64,000 nt of DNA from Scatavimonas merdipullorum (GCA_018712865.1 DVGH01000046.1:14549-78548); one strand, 5' to 3'; counted from the first letter of the stretch, positions 8,176 through 16,853 are shown. Numbers and translations are program-made. The notes: generated by a model from the letters alone, not told the origin.

Positions 8176-9492
8176 ATGAAAATTGTATTTTACAACACAT
8201 CGTCAATAAGGTCTGCCGGAAGCTCTCTCTCTTATTTTCCCAAAAGAGCCGATGAGTGGGACGAATTGGCAGATAAATACCCGCAGCACGAATTTGTTCT
8301 GATAACAACACAACCCGGATCTTATCTGCTGGACAAAGATACATCGAAATTATCGGATAAAATCAAATACGTTTTTATTGACGAGCAGCACAGCTCCCCG
8401 GACGAGATAGTCGAGCTTATTAAAAAGCAAGCGCCGGCAGTCGCGGTGGCTGTCTCCACCCCCAGTATACCTATTGACTGGAACTTCTTAAAGGACGCAG
8501 TTATCGGCGAAAAGCTTGATGACGCAGGCATTAAGGTGATATCCCACAAGGTGTTTACAGCGATAGCGTTTTATGATAAATGGCGCTCTCAGATTGCTTT
8601 GCGCCAGTTCGGCTTCGGCTATGCAAAGGGAATTTATATCCACAACGACCAGTTCAACGTGGAAAAAACCATCCCGGTTTATACAAACAACGTATATAAG
8701 GAGTATGTCCTCCATCGCGTCAGCCAGTTTAACTACCCTGTAATTATTAAGGATACCATCGGCGCAGGCTCGCTTGGGCTTCAGGTAGCAGAAAATTTTG
8801 AGCAGGCAAAGAATATCCTAACCTCTGATAAGAACACATCGGACCTCATGGTAGAGGAAATGATACAGGGCGAGTCCTTCGGAACGGAAATCCACGGCGT
8901 AGAGGGTCATTATCATGTGCTGCCTCCGTTTAAATTTTCAATGAATGACGAGGGAATTACAGATCCCTTGCAGAGCGTAAAGTTCGGTCCCGTTACTGCC
9001 GAGAAGTACAACATACCGCAGCTTCAGGAATCACTGCGCCGCTTAGCGGAGTCCTTCCATTTTGCAGGCTCGGCTCAGGTGGATTTAATATTCCGCGACG
9101 GAAAGTGGTATATAATAGAAGTGAATCCGCGCTGGTCCGGTATGACCACAACCGCCGCAGCAGCAGAGGGACGCAGTCCGTTTGCTATTTATGCCGAGTC
9201 CGCTCTTGGAAGCGAGAAGGATTATTCCAAATGGGAAAACCTCAAATATACGCTCAACTTTAAAATTCCGGAAACCGACGATGAAACCCTTGTAAAGCTC
9301 AATGCACGCGAGCACGTGAAATTTATAATGGTAACATCATCAAGCTATATAACATACTGCGAGGTTGTACTCAGCGGATTTAGTACAAAAGAGGATATGC
9401 TGGCGGAATTAGATGCAATCAAGTCGGAGTTCCCCGGACTTGTGTCAGATATTGTTGTCAAAAACGCACACACACTTGCCAAAGAAGGCTGA
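8176..9492 (+). CDS. ATP-grasp ligase, D-Ala-D-Ala ligase/amino-acid ligase type
   Basis: A 438-residue ATP-dependent carboxylate-amine ligase. Residues 1-110 form a Rossmann-like pre-ATP-grasp domain. The central grasp has V-I-I-K-D (189-193) with the flexible Gly-rich loop G-A-G-S-L-G (196-201). The hinge strand M-V-E-E-M-I follows near 225. The Mg-binding block is Q-V-D-L-I-F (301-306) and E-V-N-P-R-W-S-G (315-322). The last 90 residues form an extra lid-like domain, as in L-amino acid ligases. The mechanism is an acyl-phosphate intermediate attacked by an amine. Its position as first gene of an operon with a second ligase, a GH3 enzyme and an exporter argues for secondary metabolism rather than cell-wall D-Ala-D-Ala. 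Substrates unknown. Confidence 0.88.
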   Translation: MKIVFYNTSSIRSAGSSLSYFPKRADEWDELADKYPQHEFVLITTQPGSYLLDKDTSKLSDKIKYVFIDEQHSSPDEIVELIKKQAPAVAVAVSTPSIPIDWNFLKDAVIGEKLDDAGIKVISHKVFTAIAFYDKWRSQIALRQFGFGYAKGIYIHNDQFNVEKTIPVYTNNVYKEYVLHRVSQFNYPVIIKDTIGAGSLGLQVAENFEQAKNILTSDKNTSDLMVEEMIQGESFGTEIHGVEGHYHVLPPFKFSMNDEGITDPLQSVKFGPVTAEKYNIPQLQESLRRLAESFHFAGSAQVDLIFRDGKWYIIEVNPRWSGMTTTAAAAEGRSPFAIYAESALGSEKDYSKWENLKYTLNFKIPETDDETLVKLNAREHVKFIMVTSSSYITYCEVVLSGFSTKEDMLAELDAIKSEFPGLVSDIVVKNAHTLAKEG

Positions 9493-9506
9493 TATGAGGT
9501 GACATG

Positions 9507-10373
9507 ATGAAGGTATGGTGCTTATTAGCAAACATAGACGACCTTCTGCATATTGCAGGAGAGCGTTTGCTCGAAAGCAGACACGAAGGACTTATAAACA
9601 TCCCCATTGATTATATTGATATATCTGTGGAGACAGGCAATGAATTAAAGGTTTATTATAAAGGGAAAGAGATTGAGCTGCCGGATATGTTCTGGCCGGC
9701 AATCAGCAACACCGATTCGTTTGTCGTAGAAAATCTCCTGATAAACGCAGGCGTTAAATGCGCGCTCAATTTGGATGAAGTAGCTGTGGCCAGAAGTAAG
9801 ATCGCCACCTATCAAAGACTTGCACGCAACGGAATACGCGTTCCAAAAACACTGGTATTCTTTAACCACCCCGATAAAAATGTGATTTTGCAGCAGATGC
9901 GCTATCCTTTTGTTATGAAGCCCGATAACGGCTACGGCGGGGTCGGCGTGTCGCTGATACACAACGAGTCGGAGCTTGACGACTACCTTTCAAAGCAGGT
10001 TCAGGGCGTTGCATATATGGCGCAGGAATACATATCCACCTCCTTTGGAAAGGATATCCGCGTAGTTATGCTTAACGGCGAGCCGTATTATTCTGCCATG
10101 AGAAACTCCAACAACCCCAACGAATTCCGCTCAAACGTGCATCAGGGGGGAGAAATAAAGGAATTTCCTATCGACGACGCTACAAAGGCGTATTGCAAAA
10201 AAATAGCTTCTCTGTTTGATTTACCGCTTTTAGGACTGGATCTTCTTATCGGCGACGGCGAATATGTTGTCGTAGAGGTAAACGCCTTCCCGGGCATGAT
10301 GCCCGACGTGAGCTACAACGCTTATAAAACGCTGCTTGAGGGCTTTGAGGAAAAGTTCCAAAAAAACGTCTGA
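9507..10373 (+). CDS. ATP-grasp ligase, RimK/LysX-like
   Basis: A 288-residue ligase of the RimK branch of the ATP-grasp fold. Visible signatures are the S-K-I-A-T-Y-Q-R-L helix near residue 92, the lysine strand F-V-M-K-P-D with loop G-Y-G-G-V-G near 135-146, the D-I-R-V-V-M-L-N-G strand near 185, R-S-N-V-H-Q-G-G near 210-217, and the metal-binding E-V-N-A-F-P-G-M near the end. RimK relatives add an amino acid (often Glu) to an amine or carboxyl group. No LysW-like carrier gene is present. Start 9507 is favoured over the adjacent ATG 9504 because GAGGT lies six bases before it. It begins 12 bases after the first ligase gene. Confidence 0.87.
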   Translation: MKVWCLLANIDDLLHIAGERLLESRHEGLINIPIDYIDISVETGNELKVYYKGKEIELPDMFWPAISNTDSFVVENLLINAGVKCALNLDEVAVARSKIATYQRLARNGIRVPKTLVFFNHPDKNVILQQMRYPFVMKPDNGYGGVGVSLIHNESELDDYLSKQVQGVAYMAQEYISTSFGKDIRVVMLNGEPYYSAMRNSNNPNEFRSNVHQGGEIKEFPIDDATKAYCKKIASLFDLPLLGLDLLIGDGEYVVVEVNAFPGMMPDVSYNAYKTLLEGFEEKFQKNV

Positions 10374-10401
10374 TTTCACAGCAGCTTAAAAGGAGAGTCA
10401 A

Positions 10402-12147
10402 ATGTTTAAATTTATCATCAGGCTCACAAAACCGTACTTAAAGCTAATACTGGTAGTGATTCTGTTTCAAATCGGTCAGACGCTTTTGTCGCTGTACCTG
10501 CCCACCATAAACGCAGGAATTATAGACTACGGCGTTGCAAATACCGATACACAGTATATTATCCAAAGAGGGGTGCTGATGGTCGCATTGTCGGTGGTAC
10601 AGTTTGTCTGCGCCGTCGGCGCGAACATCCTCGGCGCAAAGGCAGCCTTGTCCATAGGCCGCGATCTTCGCGAGGGCGTTTACCATACCATTTTGTCGTA
10701 TTCTCAAAAGGAAATCGGCTCCTTCGGAGCGCCCACTTTGATTACCCGCGCGACAAACGACGTTGAACAGGTTGTGCAGTTTCTTACTTTTTTACTGACG
10801 ATTATCATTAGCGCTCCCATTATGTTTGTGGGCGGTATAGGAATGGCTCTTTCACAGAGTGTCTCTTTATCTACAGTGATATGGATCACCATTCCCGTTA
10901 TACTCGGGATTTCAATAGCCTTTATATTAAAAATAGTGCCGTATTACAGGGCGCAGCAAAAGGCTATTGACAATATCAACGGAGTGCTGCGGGATCAGAT
11001 TACGGGCATACGTGTAGCCAAGGCTTTCGTCAAGGAAGGCTTTGAGGAAAAAAAGCTCGATGAAGTAAACAAGAATTTATTTGGGCTTAATCTGTCAATT
11101 TCACGCATGACCGCTCTGCTGCTTCCTATATTTATGCTTATTATAAATATTGCGACCGTAGCAATCTTATGGTACGGCGGCGCTTTGGCGGAAAACGGAG
11201 TTGTGCAGGTCGGGCAGATCATCGCATTTATTACATACCTGTCGTTTATTCTTACCGCTACGCTTTCTGCAACCATGGTGTTTATTATGCTGCCCAGAGC
11301 GGACGTTTCGGCGGAAAGAATCCAGGAGGTGCTGAATACAGAATCCTCCGTTCACCAAGCAAAAAATCCCCGCTTGGCAGAAAAGCCTTTCGGTGAAGTG
11401 AAATTTGAAAATGTCAGCTATTCATACGCACCGGAAAAACCCGAGGTTGAGCCTGTGCTCAAAAATATTACCTTTACCGCCTCCCCCGGCAAAACCACTG
11501 CCATCATCGGCTCCACGGGCTGCGGCAAAACCACGCTGTTAAATCTTATCCCAAGGCTTACGGACGCTACAGACGGGGCAGTGCTTTTTGATGGCAAGGA
11601 CGTTCGGGATATGGATATTTCCGAGCTTGATGCGGCAATAGGAATGGTTCCGCAAAAGGCGTTTTTGTTTGCGGGAACTCTCGCTCAGAATATGCGCTAT
11701 GCCAAGGCAGACGCAGACGACGAGGAAATATGGGACGCTCTGCGTGTGGCTCAGGCTGAGGATTTCATACGCAGCAGCAAGGACGGAATATATATGCGGG
11801 TGTCCGAGGGCGGCTCGAACTATTCCGGCGGACAGCGACAGCGTCTCGCTATAGCCAGAGCGATCGTGCGCCGGCCCAAGGTGTATCTTTTCGACGACTC
11901 CTTCTCAGCGCTTGATTATGCGACGGATAAAAATCTGCGCGGCGCATTAAAGGAGATCACCTCGGACGCTACGGTGATAGTGGTAGCTCAGCGAATAACC
12001 TCGATTATGGACGCCGACCAGATTATAGTTATGAATAACGGTGAAATAGAAGATATAGGAACTCACGAAGAGCTGCTGGGACGCTGCGCTACCTATCAGG
12101 AAATAGCGTCTACACAGCCGTCCGAGGGAGCGGAGGCGAGCAAATGA
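10402..12147 (+). CDS. ABC exporter half-transporter with degenerate ATPase site
   Basis: A 581-residue type I ABC exporter half: six membrane helices in residues 1-320, then a nucleotide-binding domain. Walker A is G-S-T-G-C-G-K-T-T (about 370), the signature is Y-S-G-G-Q-R-Q (about 474) and Walker B is V-Y-L-F-D-D (about 494). The residue after the Walker B Asp is Asp instead of the catalytic Glu, and the switch residue is Gln (A-Q-R-I) instead of His. This pattern marks the non-hydrolysing half of heterodimeric exporters such as TM287/TM288 or BmrCD. Its stop overlaps the start of the next gene, the expected partner. The likely cargo is the product of the flanking ligases. Confidence 0.93.
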   Translation: MFKFIIRLTKPYLKLILVVILFQIGQTLLSLYLPTINAGIIDYGVANTDTQYIIQRGVLMVALSVVQFVCAVGANILGAKAALSIGRDLREGVYHTILSYSQKEIGSFGAPTLITRATNDVEQVVQFLTFLLTIIISAPIMFVGGIGMALSQSVSLSTVIWITIPVILGISIAFILKIVPYYRAQQKAIDNINGVLRDQITGIRVAKAFVKEGFEEKKLDEVNKNLFGLNLSISRMTALLLPIFMLIINIATVAILWYGGALAENGVVQVGQIIAFITYLSFILTATLSATMVFIMLPRADVSAERIQEVLNTESSVHQAKNPRLAEKPFGEVKFENVSYSYAPEKPEVEPVLKNITFTASPGKTTAIIGSTGCGKTTLLNLIPRLTDATDGAVLFDGKDVRDMDISELDAAIGMVPQKAFLFAGTLAQNMRYAKADADDEEIWDALRVAQAEDFIRSSKDGIYMRVSEGGSNYSGGQRQRLAIARAIVRRPKVYLFDDSFSALDYATDKNLRGALKEITSDATVIVVAQRITSIMDADQIIVMNNGEIEDIGTHEELLGRCATYQEIASTQPSEGAEASK

Positions 12148-13919
12148 AAAAATCAAAAAACAAGCTGAAAAAAGGCTCCGTAAAAAGGCTCATTGGGCTG
12201 TTTCTCCCTCATAAAATGGACTGCGTGTTCATGTTCCTTATGCTTATCATTTCAGCCGTGTTTGTGTCTGTGGGGCCGCGCGTGCTCGGTATGGCTACCG
12301 ACTCTGTTGTAAGCGGTCTTGAACGCGGCGGCATAGACTGGCGCTTGTTCCTGACCTGGGCAGGGCTTTCTGTTGGGGTATATCTTCTGCAATTTCTTTC
12401 AAAATGGTTCGCGGGCAGAATTTCCGCGCGAATTGTGTCAAAAATTGCATATAACCTTCGGGGAGCGGTCGAGAAAAAGCTGTGGAAGCTGCCTCTCAAT
12501 TATTACGATACAAACCAGCGCGGCGATATAATGAGCCGCACCACAAACGATATCGACAATATTGTTATGACGCTCAATCAAACCAGCGGAGACTTCTTTT
12601 ATTATCTGCTGATGCTTATCGGAATGATAGTGATGATGATCACTCTTTCATGGCAGTTAGCCCTTGTCACAATCATTCTTATCCCGCTGTCGGGCGTGAT
12701 CATAAAAAAAGTGACGGCTTTGGCAAGACCGAAATTTGCAAAGCAATGGCAGTATATGGGCAAGATAAACGCAAACGTCGAGGAAAGCTTTAACGGCCAT
12801 AATATTATCAAGGCGTATAAGCAGGAGGAGCGTTTTTCAGAGGAATTCCGCCGCCAAAACGGCGAATTGTACAAATCGGCGTTTCAGGCTACCGTTATAT
12901 CAAATCTTATCCAGCCGCTGTCGCGTCTGCTCACAAATCTAAATTACGTTATTGTTGCGCTTGTCGGCGCATTCAATATCATAAGCGGAGCAATGAGCAT
13001 AGGCGATGTGCAGGCGTTTATTCAGTACGCACGGCAGTTCCAGCAGCCGTTTACGCAGCTGGCTCAGATGTTCAGCACCCTTCAATCCGGGATGGCATCG
13101 CTCGAGCGTGTTTACGAGGTGCTCGACAGCGACGAAGAAACCCCCGAAATGCCGGGGGCATACGACAGGTATGAGCTTAAGGGACAAATCGAGTTCAAGG
13201 ACGTATCCTTCAGCTATGTTCCCGAGAAAAAGCTTATCGAGCATATGAATCTGAGCGTAAAGCCGGGTCAGACGATTGCCATAGTCGGCGGAACGGGCGC
13301 GGGCAAAACAACGCTTGTGAATTTGATCGAACGCTTCTATGAGATTAACAGCGGGCAGATCATACTTGATGGCAATATTGAAATCCACCGGCTAAGCCGC
13401 GCCGCCTTAAGACGAAATATCGGAATGGTGCTTCAGGATACCTGGCTCTACAAGGGAACGATTGAGGAAAACATAAAATACGGTTTACCCGAGGATCGAG
13501 AGGTGTCCGACGAGCAATTTTTGGAAGCCTGCAGGGCGACCTTTGTCGACAGCTTTGTGCGAACCCTTCCAGATGGCTACAAAACGGTCTTAAACAATGA
13601 GCAAACAGCCGTTTCTGCGGGCGAGAAGCAGCTTCTGACAATTGCCAGGGCATTTTTGTTAAAGCCAAACATACTGATTCTGGATGAGGCTACAAGCTCG
13701 GTCGACACCAGAACCGAGGCGCTTATTCAGGAGGCAATAAACAGGCTGAGGGAAGGAAGAACAAGCTTTGTTATAGCACACAGGCTGTCGACTATCAGAG
13801 GTGCGGATATTATCCTGGTTATGCACAACGGTCATATTGTCGAACAGGGCAATCACGAGGAGCTGCTTGCGCTTGACGGTGAGTACGCGAAGCTTTACAA
13901 GGCGCAGTTTGCCCATTAA
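12144..13919 (+). CDS. ABC exporter half-transporter with consensus Walker motifs (partner subunit)
   Basis: A 591-residue half-transporter: six membrane helices (residues 1-330) plus an ATPase domain. Walker A is G-G-T-G-A-G-K-T-T (about 382), Walker B ends L-I-L-D-E-A with the catalytic Glu, and the switch is A-H-R-L-S. Its signature motif reads V-S-A-G-E-K-Q instead of L-S-G-G-Q. In heterodimeric exporters the degenerate site combines one subunit's altered Walker B with the other's altered signature, which is exactly how this protein complements its neighbour. The ATG overlaps the upstream stop (ATGA), indicating translational coupling and equal stoichiometry. Confidence 0.94.
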   Translation: MKKSKNKLKKGSVKRLIGLFLPHKMDCVFMFLMLIISAVFVSVGPRVLGMATDSVVSGLERGGIDWRLFLTWAGLSVGVYLLQFLSKWFAGRISARIVSKIAYNLRGAVEKKLWKLPLNYYDTNQRGDIMSRTTNDIDNIVMTLNQTSGDFFYYLLMLIGMIVMMITLSWQLALVTIILIPLSGVIIKKVTALARPKFAKQWQYMGKINANVEESFNGHNIIKAYKQEERFSEEFRRQNGELYKSAFQATVISNLIQPLSRLLTNLNYVIVALVGAFNIISGAMSIGDVQAFIQYARQFQQPFTQLAQMFSTLQSGMASLERVYEVLDSDEETPEMPGAYDRYELKGQIEFKDVSFSYVPEKKLIEHMNLSVKPGQTIAIVGGTGAGKTTLVNLIERFYEINSGQIILDGNIEIHRLSRAALRRNIGMVLQDTWLYKGTIEENIKYGLPEDREVSDEQFLEACRATFVDSFVRTLPDGYKTVLNNEQTAVSAGEKQLLTIARAFLLKPNILILDEATSSVDTRTEALIQEAINRLREGRTSFVIAHRLSTIRGADIILVMHNGHIVEQGNHEELLALDGEYAKLYKAQFAH

Positions 13920-13945
13920 AGCCTATAGAAGGGAGTGTGCATAAA

Positions 13946-15682
13946 ATGACTGATTTTAAAGATGTTGACGCAGACGCGCTGTCCCCGGTCGGGAAAATCA
14001 AGCTCGAAGAAGCAAGCGACGGTTATACTATATATAAAGAGTTTGAACAAATGCTCAAGGGCGATCCGGCAAAGAGGAACGAAGCTTTTCTTATGCAGCT
14101 TCTTCAGGACAATAAGGATACCGAATACGGCAAAAAATACAATTTTGCCAACATACATTCCATAGAGGATTATCAGAAAAAAGTCCCTGTCACCAGATAC
14201 GACGATTATGCAGAGTATATACTGCGTATGACGGAAAACGGAGAAAGCAATTTAATTTGCGCCTATCCTGTAAATCATTACAACAAATCCTCGGGGACCA
14301 TGGGTAACCCCAAAAAAATCCCCATGTCCGACAGGTCGTTTGATATTTTTATGAAATATATCACCCACTATTTTGACGGCTATGTATGGTCAAAGCTGGG
14401 CGAGGTGATTCTTGGCGGAAAAACAATGGCGATCACCGAATCTGTCGCCGCAGTCCCGAGGCTCAAATGCGGCGCAACCTACAGCGCCGTTTCAGCAATA
14501 TGGATCAATCGGCTGCGTAAGGCCGCAGCTCAGATTTATTCCTCCCCTGCCGAGGCGTTGTTCCCTGCACCAAATACGAACACCCGTTATCTTCACGCTC
14601 GGTTTGCTCTTATGGACGAGAATTTAGTCGGCGCTACCGTTACATTCTACAGCTTCTTCCTCGAACTGATGCGTTATATTGAGAACAATTGGCAAATGCT
14701 CGTTGACGATATCGAAAGCGGAAAAATTAATATGTCTGTTAAATTATCAGACGAGGCAAGAGAGAGTCTTTTGAAAAAAATAAAGCCCATGCCAGAGCGC
14801 GCGGCACAGCTGCGCGAGATCTTTAGGCAGGGATTTGACGAGCCGTTTGTGCCTAAGGTCTGGCATAAAATGCGCTATTTGGGCGGAATAGGCACCGGCG
14901 GCTTCAAAGCCTATGCCGACAGGCTGAAAAGCTACATGGGCAATGATATAAGGCAGATGAAATGGGGGGTTGTATCCTCGGAGGGAGTCTTCTCAATTAT
15001 ATACGAAAATGAATGCGAGGATACCGTTGTCATTCCCGACAGTGTATTCTATGAATTTCTTCCTTTGGACGCGGGAGACGATTTTTCAAAGATAGTTACC
15101 ATGGCGGATGTTGAGATAGGCAAGGAGTACGAGCTGATAATATCCAATTGCTCCGGGCTATATCGCTACCGCATGAGGGATGCGGTTCGCATTACCGGAA
15201 AGCATCATAACGCTCCGACCATTCAGTTTTTGTACCGCATTGACCAAACAGTAAGCATTATGGGAGAGAAAACCACAGAGGTTGCCCTGCGATCAGCCGC
15301 CGAGAATACGGCGAAGGAGCTTGGCTTCGAGCTGATTGATTTTTCGATGTACCCGGATTTGGACGCAAAGCCCGCCCGATATCTGTTTTTTATGGAAATC
15401 GGAAAACAGCCAGAGGGCTTGCGACCTAAGGAAATACGCTTTGTTCTGGAGCAGAAGCTTGCCGAGGCAAACCCGTCAATGGGCGACAAGGTGGCGAAGG
15501 GAATTTGCGGCCCCACAAAGCTCAATTTTCTGGAGCCGGAAACGTATATGTTGTATAGAGATTTGATGATTTCAAAGGGCGCTGCCTCTGGGCAGCTCAA
15601 GCCCGTAAGAGTAATCAATAATGAAATACAGCGAAGATTTTTCTTTGGACTTACGGAATACGGTGTTGAGGTAGTGAAATAA
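13946..15682 (+). CDS. GH3 family acyl-acid amido synthetase
   Basis: A 578-residue adenylate-forming enzyme of the GH3 family, known from plants (IAA- and JA-amino acid conjugation) and found sporadically in bacteria. The three ATP/AMP motifs are all recognisable: S-S-G-T-M-G-N-P-K (115-123), V-V-S-S-E-G-V-F (342-349) and Y-R-Y-R-M-R-D-A-V-R (406-415), plus M-G-E-K-T-T-E (439-445) and F-Y-E-F (368-371). It should activate a carboxylic acid as acyl-AMP and transfer it to an amine, without a carrier protein. The start at 13946 follows AAGGGAG by ten bases; a GTG at 13937 overlaps that site. It is the last gene of the operon. Confidence 0.9.
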   Translation: MTDFKDVDADALSPVGKIKLEEASDGYTIYKEFEQMLKGDPAKRNEAFLMQLLQDNKDTEYGKKYNFANIHSIEDYQKKVPVTRYDDYAEYILRMTENGESNLICAYPVNHYNKSSGTMGNPKKIPMSDRSFDIFMKYITHYFDGYVWSKLGEVILGGKTMAITESVAAVPRLKCGATYSAVSAIWINRLRKAAAQIYSSPAEALFPAPNTNTRYLHARFALMDENLVGATVTFYSFFLELMRYIENNWQMLVDDIESGKINMSVKLSDEARESLLKKIKPMPERAAQLREIFRQGFDEPFVPKVWHKMRYLGGIGTGGFKAYADRLKSYMGNDIRQMKWGVVSSEGVFSIIYENECEDTVVIPDSVFYEFLPLDAGDDFSKIVTMADVEIGKEYELIISNCSGLYRYRMRDAVRITGKHHNAPTIQFLYRIDQTVSIMGEKTTEVALRSAAENTAKELGFELIDFSMYPDLDAKPARYLFFMEIGKQPEGLRPKEIRFVLEQKLAEANPSMGDKVAKGICGPTKLNFLEPETYMLYRDLMISKGAASGQLKPVRVINNEIQRRFFFGLTEYGVEVVK

Positions 15683-15742
15683 GCTTTTATTCAACTGTAA
15701 TTTTCCTGCTGCCAATTCGTCATAGAAAATAAACAAAAGGGC

Positions 15743-15835
15743 AGACCCGCATATACATAAGCACGAAATTTTGATAAGCAAGCCTTGGGGCTTGCCTATT
15801 GAGCCTTACATTTCCGTGTTTGTATATGCGGGTCT
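15743..15835. repeat. 93-bp palindromic element
   Basis: The ends are a perfect 14-bp inverted repeat (15743-15756 and 15822-15835) that continues imperfectly inward for about 27 bases. The centre carries a second small stem, GCAAGCC/GGCTTGC (about 15778-15794). The whole folds into a long cruciform. It sits 60 bases after the GH3 stop and abuts the IS66 remnant. It could be a MITE-like mobile repeat or an oversized terminator: the right end runs into ATTGTTTT. Confidence 0.7.
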
Positions 15836-16065
15836 ATTGTTTTAAGCTAAGCTGTTCACTTTTACAGCCGCTTGTTCTGTACAGCCACAAGTAGCTTTTG
15901 TCAACTGTAGGCTTGTCCTTTGTTCGCAGAACCTGAAGCGTTGTTTTATCGGCGTGAAGAACATCGTTTTTAAGAAATTCTTTTTTAGTCTTTCATACAA
16001 CGGCGCAAGCCAAAGCTTTGAGGCAGTAAGCGCTCAATTAGACTTTGTCTCTTTCGCAACAAACG
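15834..16065 (-). pseudogene. Degenerate IS66 family transposase (TnpC) fragment
   Basis: On the minus strand the stretch 15966 down to about 15860 translates as N-D-V-L-H-A-D-K-T-T-L-Q-V-L, then K-S-Y-L-W-L-Y-R-T-S-G. These are the signature blocks of the IS66 DDE transposase catalytic domain. Directly upstream, A-P-L-Y-E-R-L-K-K lies in another frame and joins to E-F-L-K-N only through a one-base frameshift in the A-run near 15981-15986. Both ends of the gene are missing. Too short and broken to act; a fossil of an insertion next to the biosynthetic operon. Confidence 0.8.
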
Positions 16066-16830
16066 TTATGCTGTAAAACTTGTAATAAGCCACAGTATTC
16101 CAAAAATCACAGGCTGGTGTAAAATATAAATCCACAGTGCATGCCGGCCTGTAAAGGCCAAAAACGGAACCCGCTTTTTGTACAGAAAAGCGGGGAATTT
16201 CCCAAGCAGGGCATATTTTCCCAGGTATGTGCCGAAAAGAAACAGAAAAAGATTGGGAAAAATGGGAAAGTAGTCTGCAGAGGTAAAGCCTGGTCCCGGA
16301 AACCCCAGGGGAAACAAAAAATTTGTGCTGTAAAGCTGTGTGGGCAGACTAACAGACAAAATTCCCGGAATCCCAAGCACGCCGGAGGGAATTCCATAAG
16401 TGATAAGGTACAACACAAGAAATATAACCAGCCCAAGCTTAAGGGGAATTTGATCAAGCCATCGTTTGATGAACCCATACAAAAGCATGGCAATCGACAA
16501 AAAATGCAGAATTCCAAAATAAATGGCGCTTTGGGGGGTGATCAAAACGGTAACAAGCGTAACGGCTGCCGCTATGGGCAGCAATTTTGCGCCGCGCCGG
16601 ATATTGGAACGGCTCAGCTGGGAAGAAATGCCGGAAATCGTAATAAATACAATGGGAACAATGGGTGAAAACGGCCTTAAGAACAAAAAGGCAGCCGCAC
16701 CCGCCTGTATATGGTAAACATACCCCATTGTATAAAAAAGATGGTAAACGACCATGGCGATTACCGCAAGACCGCGTATTTCGTCCATGGTATGAATCCT
16801 TTTGCGATTGGTTTGTACAGAGCCAGCCAA
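16066..16830 (-). CDS. HGSNAT_cat (DUF1624) family membrane protein, putative acyltransferase
   Basis: A 254-residue multi-pass membrane protein with about seven hydrophobic helices. The N-terminal M-D-E-I-R-G-L-A-V-I-A-M-V-V-Y-H block and the I-H/H-Q-P-V-I end are typical of the bacterial family related to the catalytic domain of heparan-alpha-glucosaminide N-acetyltransferase. The putative catalytic histidine is in V-V-Y-H-L near residue 30. The start is TTG 16830, five bases after AGGTG; an internal ATG (M-D-E-I) is the alternative. It is convergent with the GH3 operon and only the IS66 fossil separates them. Substrate unknown. Confidence 0.8.
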   Translation of the reverse strand: MAGSVQTNRKRIHTMDEIRGLAVIAMVVYHLFYTMGYVYHIQAGAAAFLFLRPFSPIVPIVFITISGISSQLSRSNIRRGAKLLPIAAAVTLVTVLITPQSAIYFGILHFLSIAMLLYGFIKRWLDQIPLKLGLVIFLVLYLITYGIPSGVLGIPGILSVSLPTQLYSTNFLFPLGFPGPGFTSADYFPIFPNLFLFLFGTYLGKYALLGKFPAFLYKKRVPFLAFTGRHALWIYILHQPVIFGILWLITSFTA

Positions 16831-16853
16831 AGCATCACCTGTTTCAAGCTTTT

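Noticed and set aside
8176..9492. Cell-wall D-Ala-D-Ala ligase (ddl) for the first ATP-grasp gene
   Set aside because: It is longer than Ddl, has an additional C-terminal domain and sits in a ligase/exporter operon rather than with mur genes.
9480..10402. RiPP precursor gene between the ligases
   Set aside because: The gaps inside the 8.1-15.7 kb operon are 28 bases or less and the 3' region holds only a palindrome and an IS66 fossil; no short ORF with a leader and core was found.
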